DNA of 64,000 nucleotides from assembly GCA_948470475.1 (NCBI GenBank), contig OX419341.1:28212169-28276168 (forward strand), read 5' to 3'. Below, piece after piece: positions 46,996 to 60,000 of this stretch; position 1 is the first letter of the stretch, and each line of letters opens with the position of its first letter. The DNA is from Galaxea fascicularis (Eukaryota; Cnidaria; Anthozoa; Scleractinia; Euphylliidae). Both the position numbers and the translations under genes were made by a program. The notes below the pieces were generated by a model. It ran no database searches and was not told where the DNA came from. It was given only the letters and a program-made list of their open reading frames with translations.

Positions 46996-47360
46996 AAATC
47001 GGAGAATAGCATATCAGAATCGTAGAAGCAGATCCGTCAGTAGAATCAGAATCGTAGAATCGGATAAAAGCGGAGAATCGCAGACTGCATCAATATTAAA
47101 ATTGACAGTTGGAGGATTGATTTTCTAGTAAAATCGTAGAATAGCAAAGCACCGTCACAGAATAGGAGTATCGTACAATCGAAGACTAACTTTGTGATAA
47201 AATCGTAGAATCAAAAATAACTCTCGTAGACTGATAGGAGAATCGTAGAATCAGAAGAATCGTACAATCAGAGACCTTTCTTATAAGTCTACTAAATCGC
47301 AGAATAGACAACTTCAATCGTACGGTCCGACAACTCTTCAGAGCTAAATCGGAGAATAGT
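46996..47360. repeat. Decayed array of AATCGTAGAAT / AATCGGAGAATAG words
   Basis: At least twelve variants of AAATCG(T/G)AGAATAG occur at irregular spacing (11-40 bases), all in the same orientation: AATCGGAGAATAGC at the left end, AATCGTAGAATC in the middle, AATCGGAGAATAGTG at the right end. Spacing is too irregular for a fresh microsatellite. It is either a very old minisatellite or a cluster of a repeated short site. Confidence 0.7.
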
Positions 47361-47820
47361 GACTATTCTTCAATTCAGGACTAATCGAACCGTTTTTGGT
47401 TTTTTTTCCTCTCGTTCCGCGTTTTCAATAGAAATAAGAAGAAATAATCGTCGATAACATTGATAGTATTGACTCAATTCAATCCGTTGATAGTGGTACA
47501 GAAATCAATTAAAATCAAATCTTTATTTAGCCACGGAGTCCATTTCACTAAAGGGTGCTCTCCCATGGAGCCGTTCATTACAACCACGATCAGACTAGTG
47601 ATTAAAAGTAGTGGAATAACAATAGTTGAAATCTAATTTACCTACTACTCAAGTTTAGACTGTCAGCAAGGCTCGTCCAGTTAAGATCAGAGAGAATCTG
47701 AGAGGATCTTACAACCCAGTAAGCTCCATTTATTATGTAAGCAGCTCTGTTTTGTAATTCTTCGAGTTTTTTACGTAGGCCAGCACCAATGGAGACCTTT
47801 AGCATCGAGTTTTGCGTATG

Positions 47821-48553
47821 ATACCGCGAACCGCAAACCGCAGTCCGAGGTTAGACGTTTGCCGTTTGATGTTACGAGACTTTTCAACTTTAGCAACGCG
47901 TCTCTCGTTTTCCTTCAAAACAAAGGATTCATGGGTAATTTTAGCTCACCTTTTTAGAGCCTTTTTGTCGTCTTCTAAATATTTGTTCAGAAGACGGTCG
48001 AGCCTCTCTCTGCAGGCTCGGCCAGTCAACACAACCTTTCTTTCATTCGTACTGAATACAGTTGAGAGAATGCTAGCGATTACATCGCATTCGGTTGCAC
48101 ACGTAGGCTTTCTTGCCACAACCTCAGTGGCAAACATCACGTCGTTTAACGGCAAAGGCCATCTGAAAGGAGCCATTTCCTAGAAAAAAAGGTGACTTTG
48201 TCTTTAAATGGTTATAAAATTGCACTACTGTTGCAGTCGGCAAGTAAGTGTGTAACTTTAGTAACGCCATCTTTGTTTTTTCATTCACTCCCATTACTTC
48301 AATAAAAATACCCAAAACTCGTAAACGTTCAGCCATGGACTGCTAAAATCTTACATTCAAGTAGAATACAAATACAAAAGCCTAATTTTTAGTCTTAAAC
48401 GCGGGATTATCCCGTTAAAGTGGCCGAAATACTTTGCCGTATTTCACTTACCTCAAGGAGAGGTTCCCGTGGTTAAAACGTGAACCGCAAACGGCAAACG
48501 TGACGTGAGAGAGTAGGTCACGTGTTATTTTGAGGTTTGCCGTTCGCGGGTTA
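47821..48553. mobile_element. TIR element nested in the LINE, carrying a Myb/SANT-like exon
   Basis: Terminal motif CCGCGAACCGCAAACC (47824-47839) pairs with CCGCGAACGGCAAACC on the complement of 48534-48549. A second, subterminal motif ACGTTTGCCGTTTG (47855-47868) pairs exactly with the complement of 48488-48501. The LINE frame stops just right of the element (...DYSSAVWGST) and resumes just left of it, so this is a clean later insertion. No transposase is present. The interior holds the - strand frames at 47946-48336. Confidence 0.75.
47946..48336 (-). pseudogene. Myb/SANT-like domain exon inside the TIR element
   Basis: On the - strand, a polypyrimidine acceptor (TTTTTTTCTAG, ending about 48181) precedes AAATGGCTCCTTTC; the frame reads MAPFRWPLPLNDVMFATEVV, then a helix-rich basic stretch with TGRACRERLDRLLNKYLEDD, and meets a donor-like GTGAGC after KKALK. 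The spacing of W, the 'D..F..EV' helix and the 'R..RERLD.L...Y' helix resembles Myb/SANT-like DNA-binding proteins that are abundant in corals, often with transposons. An upstream frame (48124-48336, MAERLRVLGIFIEVMGVNEK) could be the preceding exon. No later exons are within the element, so it is probably a captured or truncated gene piece. Confidence 0.4.
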
Positions 48554-50496
48554 CAGAAAAAACCTGATGTACTCCCCCAAACAGCACTAGAATAATCTAG
48601 ATGCGGCAAAATGAGAGATTTGTAGATTGTTATGAGTACTCGTTGGGCGGATAGTGGCTTAAGTCTTCTTAGAGCTGCAAGACCTCCCGAACCTTTCGGT
48701 TAACCTTAGAAATATGAGGACCCCAAGATAGTGTTTCATCCACTTGTAATCCAAGACATTTATATGAGTCAACTCTTTCTATTGGGTGGCCATCAAGAGA
48801 AATGTCTGGCTCACCAGGGAGTAGCGAAATTTTAAGTCGAGTCCCAGTGAACAGACATTTAGTCTTGACAACGTTAAGACTTTGGCGATTAGAATCCAGC
48901 CATTGTTTAAGATTGTCTAAGTCACATGTCAGGGATGAGAACAACTCTTCATGGTCCTTTGATGCATAAGCCGGTGAAGGTTGGTGCATTAGCATACATT
49001 CTTACATCTGATAAAAGGTTACAGTTAGGCAAGTCGTTGATACATAATAAGAATAATAAGGGTCCGATTATTCAGATTATTGAACCTTGAGGGACCCCAC
49101 AACGTATATAATTGATTTAAGATAGGACGTTGTCCAGAACAGTAACCTGTGTTCTATCAGATAGATAGTTTCTAAATAGGTTAACAGTGGTACCTCCGAG
49201 ACCATACGATTCTAATTTCGCTAGAAGAATATCGTGGTCAGTGGTTTCAAATGCCTTTTTTTAGATCAATTAATAGGGCTGCATTTGCTAATCCATTATC
49301 AGACACCAATTATTTGACATATCAATAAGAGCTGTTTAGGTGGAGTGTGAAGGTCTAAACCCAGATTGAAATTTAGAGCTGAGAGCAAATTGTTTTCATC
49401 CAACGGTATTTATATACCTGATTGATGATCGCTTTTTCAAAACGTTTAGCAATTACTGAAAGAACAGATATGGGCTTATAATTAGCTGGGTCTACCTCGA
49501 AGATTGGAGTTACCATGGCATTTTTCCAGTCACTGGGAACTGAATATCAGTAGAAATAACTGAGTTAAAGACGCGCCAGTCAAGGAGGCCGCTGTAAAAG
49601 GAAAAGATGCCTCGAGAAGACGGACTGGTATACCGTCAAGGCTTTCAGCTTTGTTTGTAAGCAAATTGGCTACTAGTTTAGATACCCCAAAAAGGTTCAT
49701 ACGGGAAGGATCAATAAAATCGTGAAAACTGACTCGAGGGGGATTTATCTTTTACCTTTGAGGCCAGGGTTGGACCTATTTCCGTAAAATACCTATTAAA
49801 AGCATCCCAGACCTTGTAGGGATCACTGATGTCTTCCATCGTCAATAACCAATTTCGTTACCTGGGTTGTGTTTTTCTTTCTAGATAATATCGAGTTGAC
49901 CCCATTCCAGGTGGCTTTCACGTGACCACTATTACTCTCAAAAAAGAAGTGATAGTGGTCTTTTTTACGGGCCATAACATGTAGAGTGATTAACTTGGTT
50001 CTTAATTTTTTTATATTCGATCCATTTGGATTGGTTGTCTGTAACAGCTGTGATACGTTTTAGTCGATCTGTTTCCCTCATTAGCCATTTGATGTCAGAA
50101 TTAAGCCAGGGTGCTGAAGATGAATTACACACTCTTTTCTTTTTAAACGAAGTATAATTGTTTGCTATTGTCAGGAATAAATGTTTCCAGGACTCCCATG
50201 CCTGGATAGGGTCATGATATTTGTTCTATCATGGCCCATGGTGCTAATTCAGTATCGGATAGGAAATTTTCGAGTACAAAGCGTTTGTAATGTCCGGCAT
50301 TAATCATCGCGGAACTGATTTCGGGCTTCTTCGTTTTCGAGCGACATATATTAAGCTATTGTCACTCCAATATGAGAAACCCCCGATAGTGCAAATTTAT
50401 CTGGCTCATGTATCGATGGAAACGAACTTTGATCGAAACCATCTATCTCTGTTATATTAAACTAAAAAATTGACAAGGGCATTTTTAAGTTGTATA

Positions 50497-50877
50497 TTAA
50501 AGGAGCTACGTCACGCTATTTTAGCATATTTTTAAAGCTCAAAATATGTCTTGCGGTCAATTGAGATCCAAAAATAATGGTCTAGTTTTGTTATTTAAGA
50601 CTGCTATGACACTAAAACTGTTTCATGTCGTCTGATGCTACCAATGCGGCAAGGATGGAAATGGATTGAAACTTGAAAAGGTTGGGCCAACTTTTTCAAG
50701 TTTTGATGCTATCTCGACAAAAAACAACAAAAGCCTTATTATGGGTTGCTCTCTTTGATAAAATTAATTTGATATCCACCTCATAGTTTATCAGGAACAT
50801 TGTTTGTATAAATAAGTAACGGTTTTTGGAAAGAATTGATCCAAAACCACAAAATCGTCGTGACATAGCTCCTTTAA
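50497..50877. mobile_element. TTAA-flanked MITE with AAGGAGCTACGTCACG ends
   Basis: 381 bases, TTAA at both sides (50497-50500 and 50874-50877). The ends TTAAAGGAGCTACGTCACG and, on the complement, TTAAAGGAGCTATGTCACG differ at one base. Non-coding; a short - strand frame (50696-50881) is incidental. Confidence 0.85.
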
Positions 50878-53800
50878 GCACAGGGGAACCGGGAAGAACA
50901 CGAGAGAAGCGTCCAAAGAGGCGCGAGTCTTATGGAAGTCCTGGAGATCATATCGGAAGTCTGTTTACAGTCTACCCCCAAATTTTACTTTTTGCAAAAT
51001 AATTTTAAACATGGATTGAATAACACAAGTTTTAGTGTTTTACATTATTTTCATTATTTAAGAAATAGAAAACCGTACCGTTAATCTATCGAGTTGTAGA
51101 AACACGAGTGGAAGTTTGCCACAGGCGAGTGTTTCGCGTGAAAATTTAGACTGTACTTGCAAAGCGTTTTCTGTTTATTTGGAGGCACATGTAGCCTGTT
51201 ATTTAGGAAACACTTCACTTTTCGCTAATTAAAATTGTTTATACGCACATTGTTTCTTTCTGTATCAGTTTGTTTACGTATGAGTGCATTTTCATTGTAG
51301 GGTAACTCAACAAACTAATCACTGATATACCTTACATAGAACAATACGTTTGAAGCGATGAGAAGACGAGTGGACATACGCAGACTGTATGACTAGGTGA
51401 GCTGAAAATGATCAAAATTGGAATCGATTGGGATCTTATTTTTTTATTTACAAGTGGTTGAGCAACATATAACAAAAGTATGTGAGTTTTGCGAAAACGA
51501 TCACAAAAATCAGTATTGTAATACCAAACTTTTTCCGTGTACTTTTCCGTAAGAGTAAAAGCAGTGAGTTTAGTTCTTGCGGAAATGTTTTCGATTCCAG
51601 GAAAAACTTTCTGTTTTTCTTTAGTAGGATTGACTGCGTTTGTTTTCATTGCTCGACCAACAAAATCGTTTAGTTCTTGGCGTGGAAGAGTGCTTGTTTG
51701 ACGGGCAAAAATAAAAAAAAAATGGTTGAGGAAAATGTGTCCAGTGGACTGAAAAAAAGCCTTAGCAGATTGTAAACTGAAGAACAGTAGGCAGTAAACA
51801 ACCAAAGGAGATCAGTGCTAGAGATGTGTTCGGCATGCGAAGAAAGGAAATCATGAAATTCAATATTTATTGTCCGAGTAACTACAAACACGGAAGATCA
51901 GTAATGCAATAAACCTGAAGATGTCTCGCTAACTGTCCGTGTGTTACTCTACGCTTAGTCTTTTATTGATCACTCAGACTTTTCGACTTACATTCATATT
52001 TGCAGGAAAACAGTTTAGTCACAAGTTTCACTTGATCTGTTCACGCGATTGATCTCAGCGTAACTTCACTGTAGTTTTTTTGTCCGATTTCCTGTTCTTG
52101 TTGTAATATAACCGCCGGAGGCGAACACTTCTAATTCACGCAATTAATTAATAAAAACACTTTCCACTTTGTCGTGCTACAGCTACTGACGAGGCGAAGA
52201 AGGTTTTAACTGAAAACCGTACAAACAAAGATAACTTACAAAATGAACAAACTATAAGGAAAACAAGCCGAAAACCCGATCGAAAATACAGTACACTTAC
52301 ATTGTTGTGGCGCGTTTAGAGGAGAGGCAGACTGCCGGTGACTGAAAGAACGGACAACTACGAGAAGTGCGTCTCATTGAAGGTTCAGACGCCGGGTTCA
52401 GACGTGTAAAGCACAGAAAATGACATTTGCCAAGTATCGCTTACAAAATGCAAATTGTAGACCTAAATTCCCGCGCAAAACGGGCCCAGGGGAATACTAA
52501 CTGAGGCCACTAAAACAAATAAGGTGTTAGATCCAACACAGGACGTATATAAGAAAGCTCTGTATTTTCACTGAAATTACTCATTTTTTTAGATTGCGTG
52601 TCGATTCGGGTCGTTTTGCTTCTTGGTGCAGACACGTGGGTGTAAAGGACTGGAATGATTTAGCTGGAACCGTTGTTTAAAGTTTGACGATTGTCTCAGT
52701 CATTTTGACAGGAGATTGAGACATTCGTCTAACATCGCGGCACACTCTGACACTCAGTCAGTAAACGTCACTGCATGTTGCTTAAAAAAGGACGGCAATG
52801 TGAACTTAGCATGGTGGCGCCTTCAGAGACCGAACAATCAGCCCAGCTGCATGACAGACGGGGTGCTAAACATTTAAATCTACAGGACAATGCCATAAAT
52901 ATTCGCTCGCTGGAATACAGTATAAATAAAGAAAAAGGTGTTGCAATGTCTTTCTTTAGAATGTTCTAACTCAATTCAGCACACAACAAATCCCCTTTTC
53001 AGTGATAGTGGGGTGACTGTGGTGGTTCGTAAAGTCTCTACTGTACTGCTTTATAAACAAAGCAAAGTTTTATCTAAAGGAGGTTGAAGAAGTGCTTGCA
53101 TACCCTGTGTCAATCTCTATAGTTATAAAAACCAACTCCGGGGAGTTTTGCAGTTACGTATGTTTTTTTTTCGTAAAGATTTCCATTACCTGATTAGCCA
53201 CACTTACTCAGTTTAAAACAACGTGCGAAAACTGATTTTCAGAAGAGTAAAACATTTTAAGTTTAACTTTCAGCCTACGCATAAACGTTTCAAATATACC
53301 TCGATCGTGGAAAACAACTGAGGCACTCACCAGTGTCAACTGATTGTCCACACTGACTTGCTGAGGAGCTAAAAACATTAAGAAATATTCATTTTATTTT
53401 CCTATCGCAACAGTATCAAATTTTTATTTGGTAAACATTTCGTTTTGAAAGGCTTTCTCCTCGAAACTCTCAACAATCCCGGTTCGTTTCGCGCGAGGCG
53501 GTCGCATATGATATCACTGGTCCTACTTGATTTAAGTCAAAACAATTCAAAATTAAGAGAATGATTTTGAATGTGCTTGCTTGAGGCAATTCAACAAAAA
53601 TACTTCATAGATAAGATTCACAAAATGGTAATTTTTAAGACTGACTCAATCACTAGTCTCCAACAGGACGTTTAACCCTGAATAGTGTAATTCTTCCCTC
53701 TAATCAAAGCCCGAACTGCAAAGACCTTTCAGGGAAAGACCTTTTAAGAAAATTAAGACAATTTTCACATGTCAAACTCAACTATGTGAATACATTCGCT

Positions 53801-56560
53801 TAAAAATGGGTGTCTGAAATTTCTTGGGTTTATATTTAACGTAAAATATATTTGTAATATATTTGTTTTTTTCGACGTCCATGCAAGCCAGTAGTCCGAA
53901 ATAACCAGGCTTTCTTTGAAGACACCTTTAATCATATTACTTCACTGAGTGGACAACCTTTCGTGTTCTATTTTCCATCTGGCAATCACTTTGTGCACCC
54001 CAAAGATTGAAGATTTTTGCGCACAAAGGCCTTTTACGAAAGTGAAAATTTTTATGGCCTCCTTTTTATCTTGTTTGCAAAAAAAAAAAAAATGGCAAAT
54101 TTTTGTTAAAATTTCCGATCCTACCACAATACATCAGAGTTGACAAGGAATTTAAAGATACTTTCAATACTTCCATATGATGTCTTTCTTTGTTGGTATA
54201 ACTTAATGAAAGCCTGAGATATTTTTTAAAAGTCATTAGTGGGTGTATTTCTACTTCCCCCTTGGTTCCTGTGGAGAAATTCAGTGGCAACAATTAATTC
54301 CTGAGAGTTATATTACTTCTACATGATCAAAACATCGCATGACAGGAACTTAAAAGATTTATATTATGGCAAAGATGTGGAAGCGGCTTAACCTCGACCT
54401 TTGTCTACCTGTTTATCGAAACTGCGATACAAAGCCGCCTGAAAGTTTAAACAGGATCTGCTGGAGTCTTGATGTATTAAACAAGTCAATAACCCGCTGA
54501 ACTTAGAACCGACTTAACGCTTCATGTGAATCATAGCAATTCTTTAGCGTCACGATTTTGCGCATTACATAAAAGCATGTCTTTATTTCCTCATGCGACC
54601 CGACAGTCGCTCTACAAAAGCGTATCGACTTGTGCTTCTTCTGAAAAACGTCTGACTTTATAATTGAAAGCTTATTACTACGTCATTGATCACGGTCCGT
54701 CAGTTCTACTGGATCTGATTACATGCATTAGGTAATTCTTTGTTGATCTCATTTTTAAACTGAAAAAAGAAGATCAAACATTGATCAAAGTGAAAATGAA
54801 GTGAAATGAGCAGTTTGGAAGAGAGAACTCCAGTCTGTGTTAACTGGAAGCATTTTTTTTCAGGTCAGATCCTTTGCGTGATCCTTCAGCTCTTGTTGAT
54901 CATTCTTTAACCCTCCGGTAAATTGCACTTGACGCAAGCTTTAAATTTGTTAATTGTATTGTAAATTTAAAAACTGACAAGAAAACTAGATTGGAAACAA
55001 ATTACGCGCTCTCCCTGGAAATAACGCATGTGCCGACAGAAATAACCGCGAAAAGTATATTGCCACTGATGCCGTGGGCACAAACAAAGTTTCGTGCCTC
55101 TTGCGCACTGATAAATGTGAAGCCAAAACACTTTTAACTTTGTTAAAATGAAATGCTCATACGATAAATATAGATCACAGATCGAGTTCTGCAGCTTCAC
55201 TGGTGCAGTCAGTTTATGAGACATGATTGCGCTAGGTACTTCAAAGTTAATGTCACTATTTGGTCATGTTTATGTTCCTAGCAAATGAAAGACAACGTTA
55301 TAAATAGCACCCAGACTCACATTAAGTAAGTTGTCTTGTTTTGGATGTGATCTTTGGAGCTTTGGTTGCACAAGGAACTGACGTCTTTCATGAAAGTACG
55401 TCATTAGTTTTAATAGCTGACAGTTCCCGTAAATGTTCGCATGAATTGCTTTTTCTTTTAGGGTATTTGTTTTCCCTCAGCGTGAAAAAAAAAGGGATTG
55501 CTTATTTTCAAAGTGAAAAAGAGAAAACAATATATAGAAGCTAAAAGACTGATTAGTCTGATATGTTATAATAACGCGTGGTAAACCTGTGATAAAGATC
55601 GGCACCAAAACACTGAAGGTGTTTTTTTTGCAAAGACCACTAAGATATTCGAGGCAAGGTAGATCTTTGTTTGTTATTCAGCTGGCATTTTCTGTATAAA
55701 GATCAGATAAAAAGACGAGTTTTTGAACAAACAATGAGAAAATCTTGATAATAAATTCGTGTTGTTTGATTAAAACATCTCTATCGCAAACGCCAACGAC
55801 TTTTATCTGATACGTCGATGTAAAACGAAAAATTTCTTGAAATATTTCGAATAGAGTAATGTATTTGGATCCATTTTGAAAAATTAAGCGTCAGTAAACA
55901 ACAGCTCTAATTCAGATTTTGTTTCGACAACGCCACTGGCATAAATTTCTTCGTTCTTGTCTCGTCCGTGGTGGACTCACGCTATTTAATATGATTATGT
56001 ACATTCTCTGTTTCTAAATAATAAATGAACCACGCGCTGCATAGAGAAACATTTGATCATTTAGAACAACTTTATCTTGGTTTACGGAGTTAGAGTTTGT
56101 TAGCAAGCGTTTTCAAAGAACGGCAGCTGATATGCTAATTAACAATGATAAACGACAACTGCCTAGAGCGTGAAAACTCGTATTTAGCCATTAGCGCCCA
56201 GTGATATCCTGTTTGAGAAGAATCTGCCATATATTTGAGTGCAGAACCACCAGTAGCAACAAAGAAGCACTTAAGTAACACCCTGCCGAGACAAAGGTTG
56301 TTGATGTGATTTACACCCAATGAGGCGGTCGCGTGAAGATCGTAAAATTCACACGACGGGCCACATTAGGTATTGCAGTTCTTTCCTAGTCAGGAGAAAC
56401 AAAGTTAAATGCCATTTGCCTAATGATTCATGTCCACAAAGAAACATAGCGCACGGTGACCTTTTTGTCGATTCTAGCATTTGGATCTGACAACGAAGTA
56501 ATCTGGGCAGGTCAGGGTGAGAAATAAGTGGTAAAACCTACCTGAAATTCTTCAGTTCAA
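50878..56560. other. Long gene-free stretch
   Basis: No gene recognised over 5.7 kb. The longest frame (51332-51805, -, 157 codons) has no family character. Near 52303 the - strand has a consensus donor (CAACAAT|GTAAGT) preceded by a GC-richer stretch and a TATATA at about 52548, so an untranslated first exon is possible but unproven. Confidence 0.4.
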
Positions 56561-56590
56561 GTTTATTTATTTATTTATTATTATTTTTTT
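56561..56590. repeat. (TTTA)n/(TTA)n microsatellite
   Basis: Short A/T tandem repeat. Confidence 0.7.
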
Positions 56591-59169
56591 CAGTTTACAA
56601 TATTTGAGTTGGAGAGCGACCACTGCTTGATAAATTTTATCCATGTCTGGAAAGTTCTCAAATACTGTATATTTTATTCAGCAGATTCTCTTCGTCTGTC
56701 TGAAGTGATTGCAGAGGTCACGGTTTCAGAAACGTTTCCGCGTTTTGGTAGAAATCGGAATTGGGCGAAAACTGGTTTACCGTTTGATCGAACGGAAGTA
56801 GACGAATGTTCAACACGATACGTTTTGCTTTCAAACGACGTTTACAGGTCATCGAAGGGGATTTTGGAGCTCCAAACGGTAAGAATCGAGTGCTTACTCT
56901 TAGTCATTTTAGCAACTTTTATGATCTGCCCGACTGCGACTAGAATTCTCGAACCAAAACCGACATGCTTCCTCATTAATGACATCTATCCAATTGGCAA
57001 TCTATTCAATTCCTAGAATTGACTTCTGTTGTTGTATTGTAATGATTGAACTGTATTGGTTTGGATTGTTCAGAGAAAGCAAGAAAACACTGTTCCTAAC
57101 CACAACACAAGTTTGTTGAACTGTCAAGTGAAAAAGCAGGTGCTTGTTGTGTGTCCTCGAACTCAGTGAAAGACGATCAAATTAAGGCAACAGAATGACA
57201 TTTTCGATGTCTTTTTTCGTTTCCTAACCTTTCCAAATTTCGATGTTTATCCTATATATTTCCTTTTTTAGAATGACTGCTGATTGTTGATGCGCGTGAG
57301 CTCAAGACATCGAACAGACGAAACGACTGTAAAATATCCTTCGCTTATCTGACTGCTTGTGAGAGCAAACGCTAGAAACGAGATCAAGTGTATTTGTTCA
57401 TAGAACAGTTCAATAAAGGCGTATGTTAATAAGGTAAGTCAAATCAAAATTGACAGCAAATTTTGAAAAATCTGGTGTTATCTGTACTAACACTGGCCTT
57501 CACAGATATCTCAAGGACTTTATCAGTGTTGTTCTAGTTTTTTTTCCTTACAAACGAGTTTTATTCACGTATCGCTGAAACTAAGATCGCTTGAAAACAA
57601 GAGATGAGTGCATGACAAATCAGTCCCTAAAAAAGGCCAAATGCAAATAGCTCAGTTAAAAAAAAAACTGACTTCCGTAAACAATTTCTGAAAATCTGAA
57701 ATAATTTCGATGGAAATATAAAGCAATGGTGCTCCTGCCTAATCTCGTTCTGTGGCAGATCTAGTTTGCGTCAAATATTTCGACTTGTTTAAGGCTTCGA
57801 AAAACAATCAAACGACCGTAAAAACTGTTCTTTGAAACATCAGTACATTAATGAACAGCAAGTTTGGGTTTCATACATCCTGTTTTTCCGCCCAATTCAA
57901 CATAACGCCGAGAAAATGTTTTCAAAGCATGTTTACCTTTTTTGGGTGCGTGACATTTGACACGGCGAGGATTATGTTCACAAAATGCTGCCTTAAAGTG
58001 CAATTTTAAAAGCTAAGCTTCACCTCCTTAAACACAACTGGCAAGTATTTTTTTGTTATGATCTGATCCGTTGTGATATAGGTTCCTTTTTTCCAATATG
58101 AATGCCACTCCACAAGTGGGTATATCGCGTAACTATGTAACCAATTAAGGCACACCAATTGCTTGCTTAGAATTCCAGAGCCCGGCAGATCGTGAAAAAA
58201 AAAAACAAAACAAAACAAAAAACAACAAAAAAAAAAAAAAACTTCAGCCAGTCTTTTGTGCGTACTTGTAGATTAAATTATTATTCTTCACTACACAGGA
58301 AGATTCTAGATTGTTGAGTTTGTTGATGAAATCCTAAAGCAAGGGCCAATTCAACTAAAAGGTACCGATACTGACGTAAGTTTCTACTAGGATATTCGGG
58401 ATATTCAATAAGTTGTAAATTGTACTTCTGATAGAATAAATCTCCCCGGCTCGGAACTTATTTAATTTGCAGTGCTGGTGTTTGCTTTGCCATATAAGGT
58501 CATTTTAGTTCGCTTTTGTGAACGAAATCCTTAAGCTTTGCCTTTGATATAAATTCATTAACATGCTTTTTGCTGCATTGCTCTCTGCTACATTTGACTC
58601 TGCATGAAACCCCGGCGACATCCGTGAATCGTTCAAACTATTTAAAATAAAATCTGTTGAAGAGCATCTTCCCGCAGTGTTACTTATTAAGTTGTAGATG
58701 ATTGTTTTAAATGTTTGATCAGGGTGTATGAACCTTTGAGCAAAACATTCTAAGAGCTCTGTTTGAAATACTATTCAAAATAGTCACAACATTTCACAAT
58801 GGTGAAAAGTGTACTGATTTCTTTTGCAAACTGAATAGGAACAAACCCCTACATCCGTTTTCAGTTTTAGGTTCAATTGGCAAACCTAGCTAGGCGTCAG
58901 CGGCAAAGGATGTAAACATAATTATCAGTGCTTTTTCCAACTGGAAAAAAGAGGGGTTTTTTTTATTTCCGAATTCGCACGTTTTTCAGGCTATGTCCAT
59001 CAATCTATTGAAAAGAAAAGAGTGGACCACATGGGTTTGACTTGTGATCTGGTAACCATGAATCGATGATAAAAATCAAACTGGGTGACCTGAAGCAATT
59101 TTTAGACTGCTGATATATATATCTGACAAAAAGTCTTTGATGTTTGAAAAGGGAAATCGGCCCATTTTA
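56591..59169. other. Gene-poor, one exon-like segment
   Basis: At 56682-56879 (+) an acceptor-like TTTTATTCAG and a donor CAAACG|GTAAGA enclose about 198 bases open in one frame (FPRFGRNRNWAKTGLPFD in the middle). No family was recognised; it could be an untranslated exon. A homopolymer-like (AAAAC)n/poly-A run lies at 58196-58241. Confidence 0.35.
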
Positions 59170-59255
59170 CATCTATTGTGAGTCGGACTCATATTTTTTA
59201 TGTAATGTAGTACTAAAGATTTTACCTTGTAAATAAATAAATCAATCAATCAAAA
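59170..59255 (+). repeat. LINE 3' tail fragment
   Basis: TTTTACCTTGTAAATAAATA followed by (AATC)n to 59252, as at LINE 3' ends. No coding part remains. Confidence 0.5.
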
Positions 59256-59408
59256 GCAAAGTAAAGTTAAAGTGTACTTTTGATCTGGCGCCCGCTTTCT
59301 TCTTTAATTTATAAAATGCCTCCAGAAAGAAATCTTTACTTGCCAAAATCTTCAAATTGTTATATGCAAGCCGCTTCCGCAAATGGATCTTCCTGTTTGG
59401 GTTACAGC

Positions 59409-59508
59409 ATGTTCGGGCTGGAGTTACAAAAAACGACTCCGATCAACAAATTTTGGTTCTCTCTGAGTCTATTGTGCGCTATTTCAATATTCTTTCAACC
59501 GGCATTAG
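59409..59508 (+). CDS. Possible signal-peptide exon
   Basis: ATG at 59409 opens 33 codons plus one base: MFGLELQKTTPINKFW then FSLSLLCAISIFFQPAL, followed by a donor G|GTATGT. The hydrophobic stretch is like a signal peptide or signal anchor. The leftover single base is in phase with an AG at 63432 in front of the GPCR frame (see 63474), but a stronger acceptor at 63392 would exclude the join. Expression is unknown. Confidence 0.25.
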
Positions 59509-59636
59509 GTATGTTCGACAAGTAATGCGGTAGTCAGAATTGAAGTAACCTTCAACGAATGATAACCGCGTCTGCATTGCTAAAACGTGCGTGAACGGAG
59601 ACAGCGACGGCTTACAGACATGCACAAAACCTGTAT

Positions 59637-60000
59637 CGGCCCCGTCCACACGAATCCCAATATTTTTGAAAACGGAGGTTTTTTCCGTCCACAGGTAACC
59701 GGCGTTTTCAGTCTTCGAAAGATTTTCGAATATGCTCTTCAAAATCTAGATTTTTTAAGACGCCGGCAAATCATGTTCGTGTGGACAGGCGAAAAAGGAG
59801 GTTTTTTATACGATGACGTCACAGGTTGGTGCTACTTTTAAGAGTGCATGTGCGCGCGTGCTCTATACAGAAGACTTACGTACTAGAATCGGGCAAATAC
59901 GATTCGAATACGCTACGTATGGCCGCAGATTTTTTCAAATACTGTACAGAGAAAAGAAATCCGTTTTTAAAAATATCCGGATACGTGCGAAAAGGGCCTT
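59637..60000. mobile_element. MITE with imperfect inverted ends
   Basis: Left end CGGCCCCGTCCACACGAATC then CCAATATTTTTGAAAACGGA. The complement of the right end gives AAGGCCCTTTTCGCACGTAT then CCGGATATTTTTAAAAACGG. About 364 bases, non-coding; overlapping short frames are incidental. Confidence 0.6.

Larger units (their letters stand above)
47505..50300 (-). pseudogene. LINE reverse transcriptase pseudogene with a nested insertion
   Basis: Read on the - strand from about 50300: RFVLENFLSDTELAPWAMIE (endonuclease-RT linker), then YKPISVLSVIAKRFEKAIIN (about 49480), then a palm region where the catalytic YADD has decayed to YANA (about 48985), then NVVKTKCLFTGTRLKISLLP and SYKCLGLQVDETLSWGPHIS (48669-48995), then KSLILPHLDYSSAVWGST. 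There the frame is broken by the TIR element at 47821-48553. Beyond it the thumb resumes: GLRKKLEELQNRAAYIINGA. The 3' end at about 47505 reads (on +) CAAATCTTTATTTAGCCACG. Dead copy. Confidence 0.8.

Noticed and set aside
51332..51805. 157-codon - strand frame
   Set aside because: Not recognisable, no domain or signal pattern, no clear splice context; consistent with chance in a long gene-free stretch.
56609..57016. 135-codon + frame
   Set aside because: Only its middle has splice-like borders; the peptide is not recognised and continues through a donor site, so at most a non-coding or partial exon.
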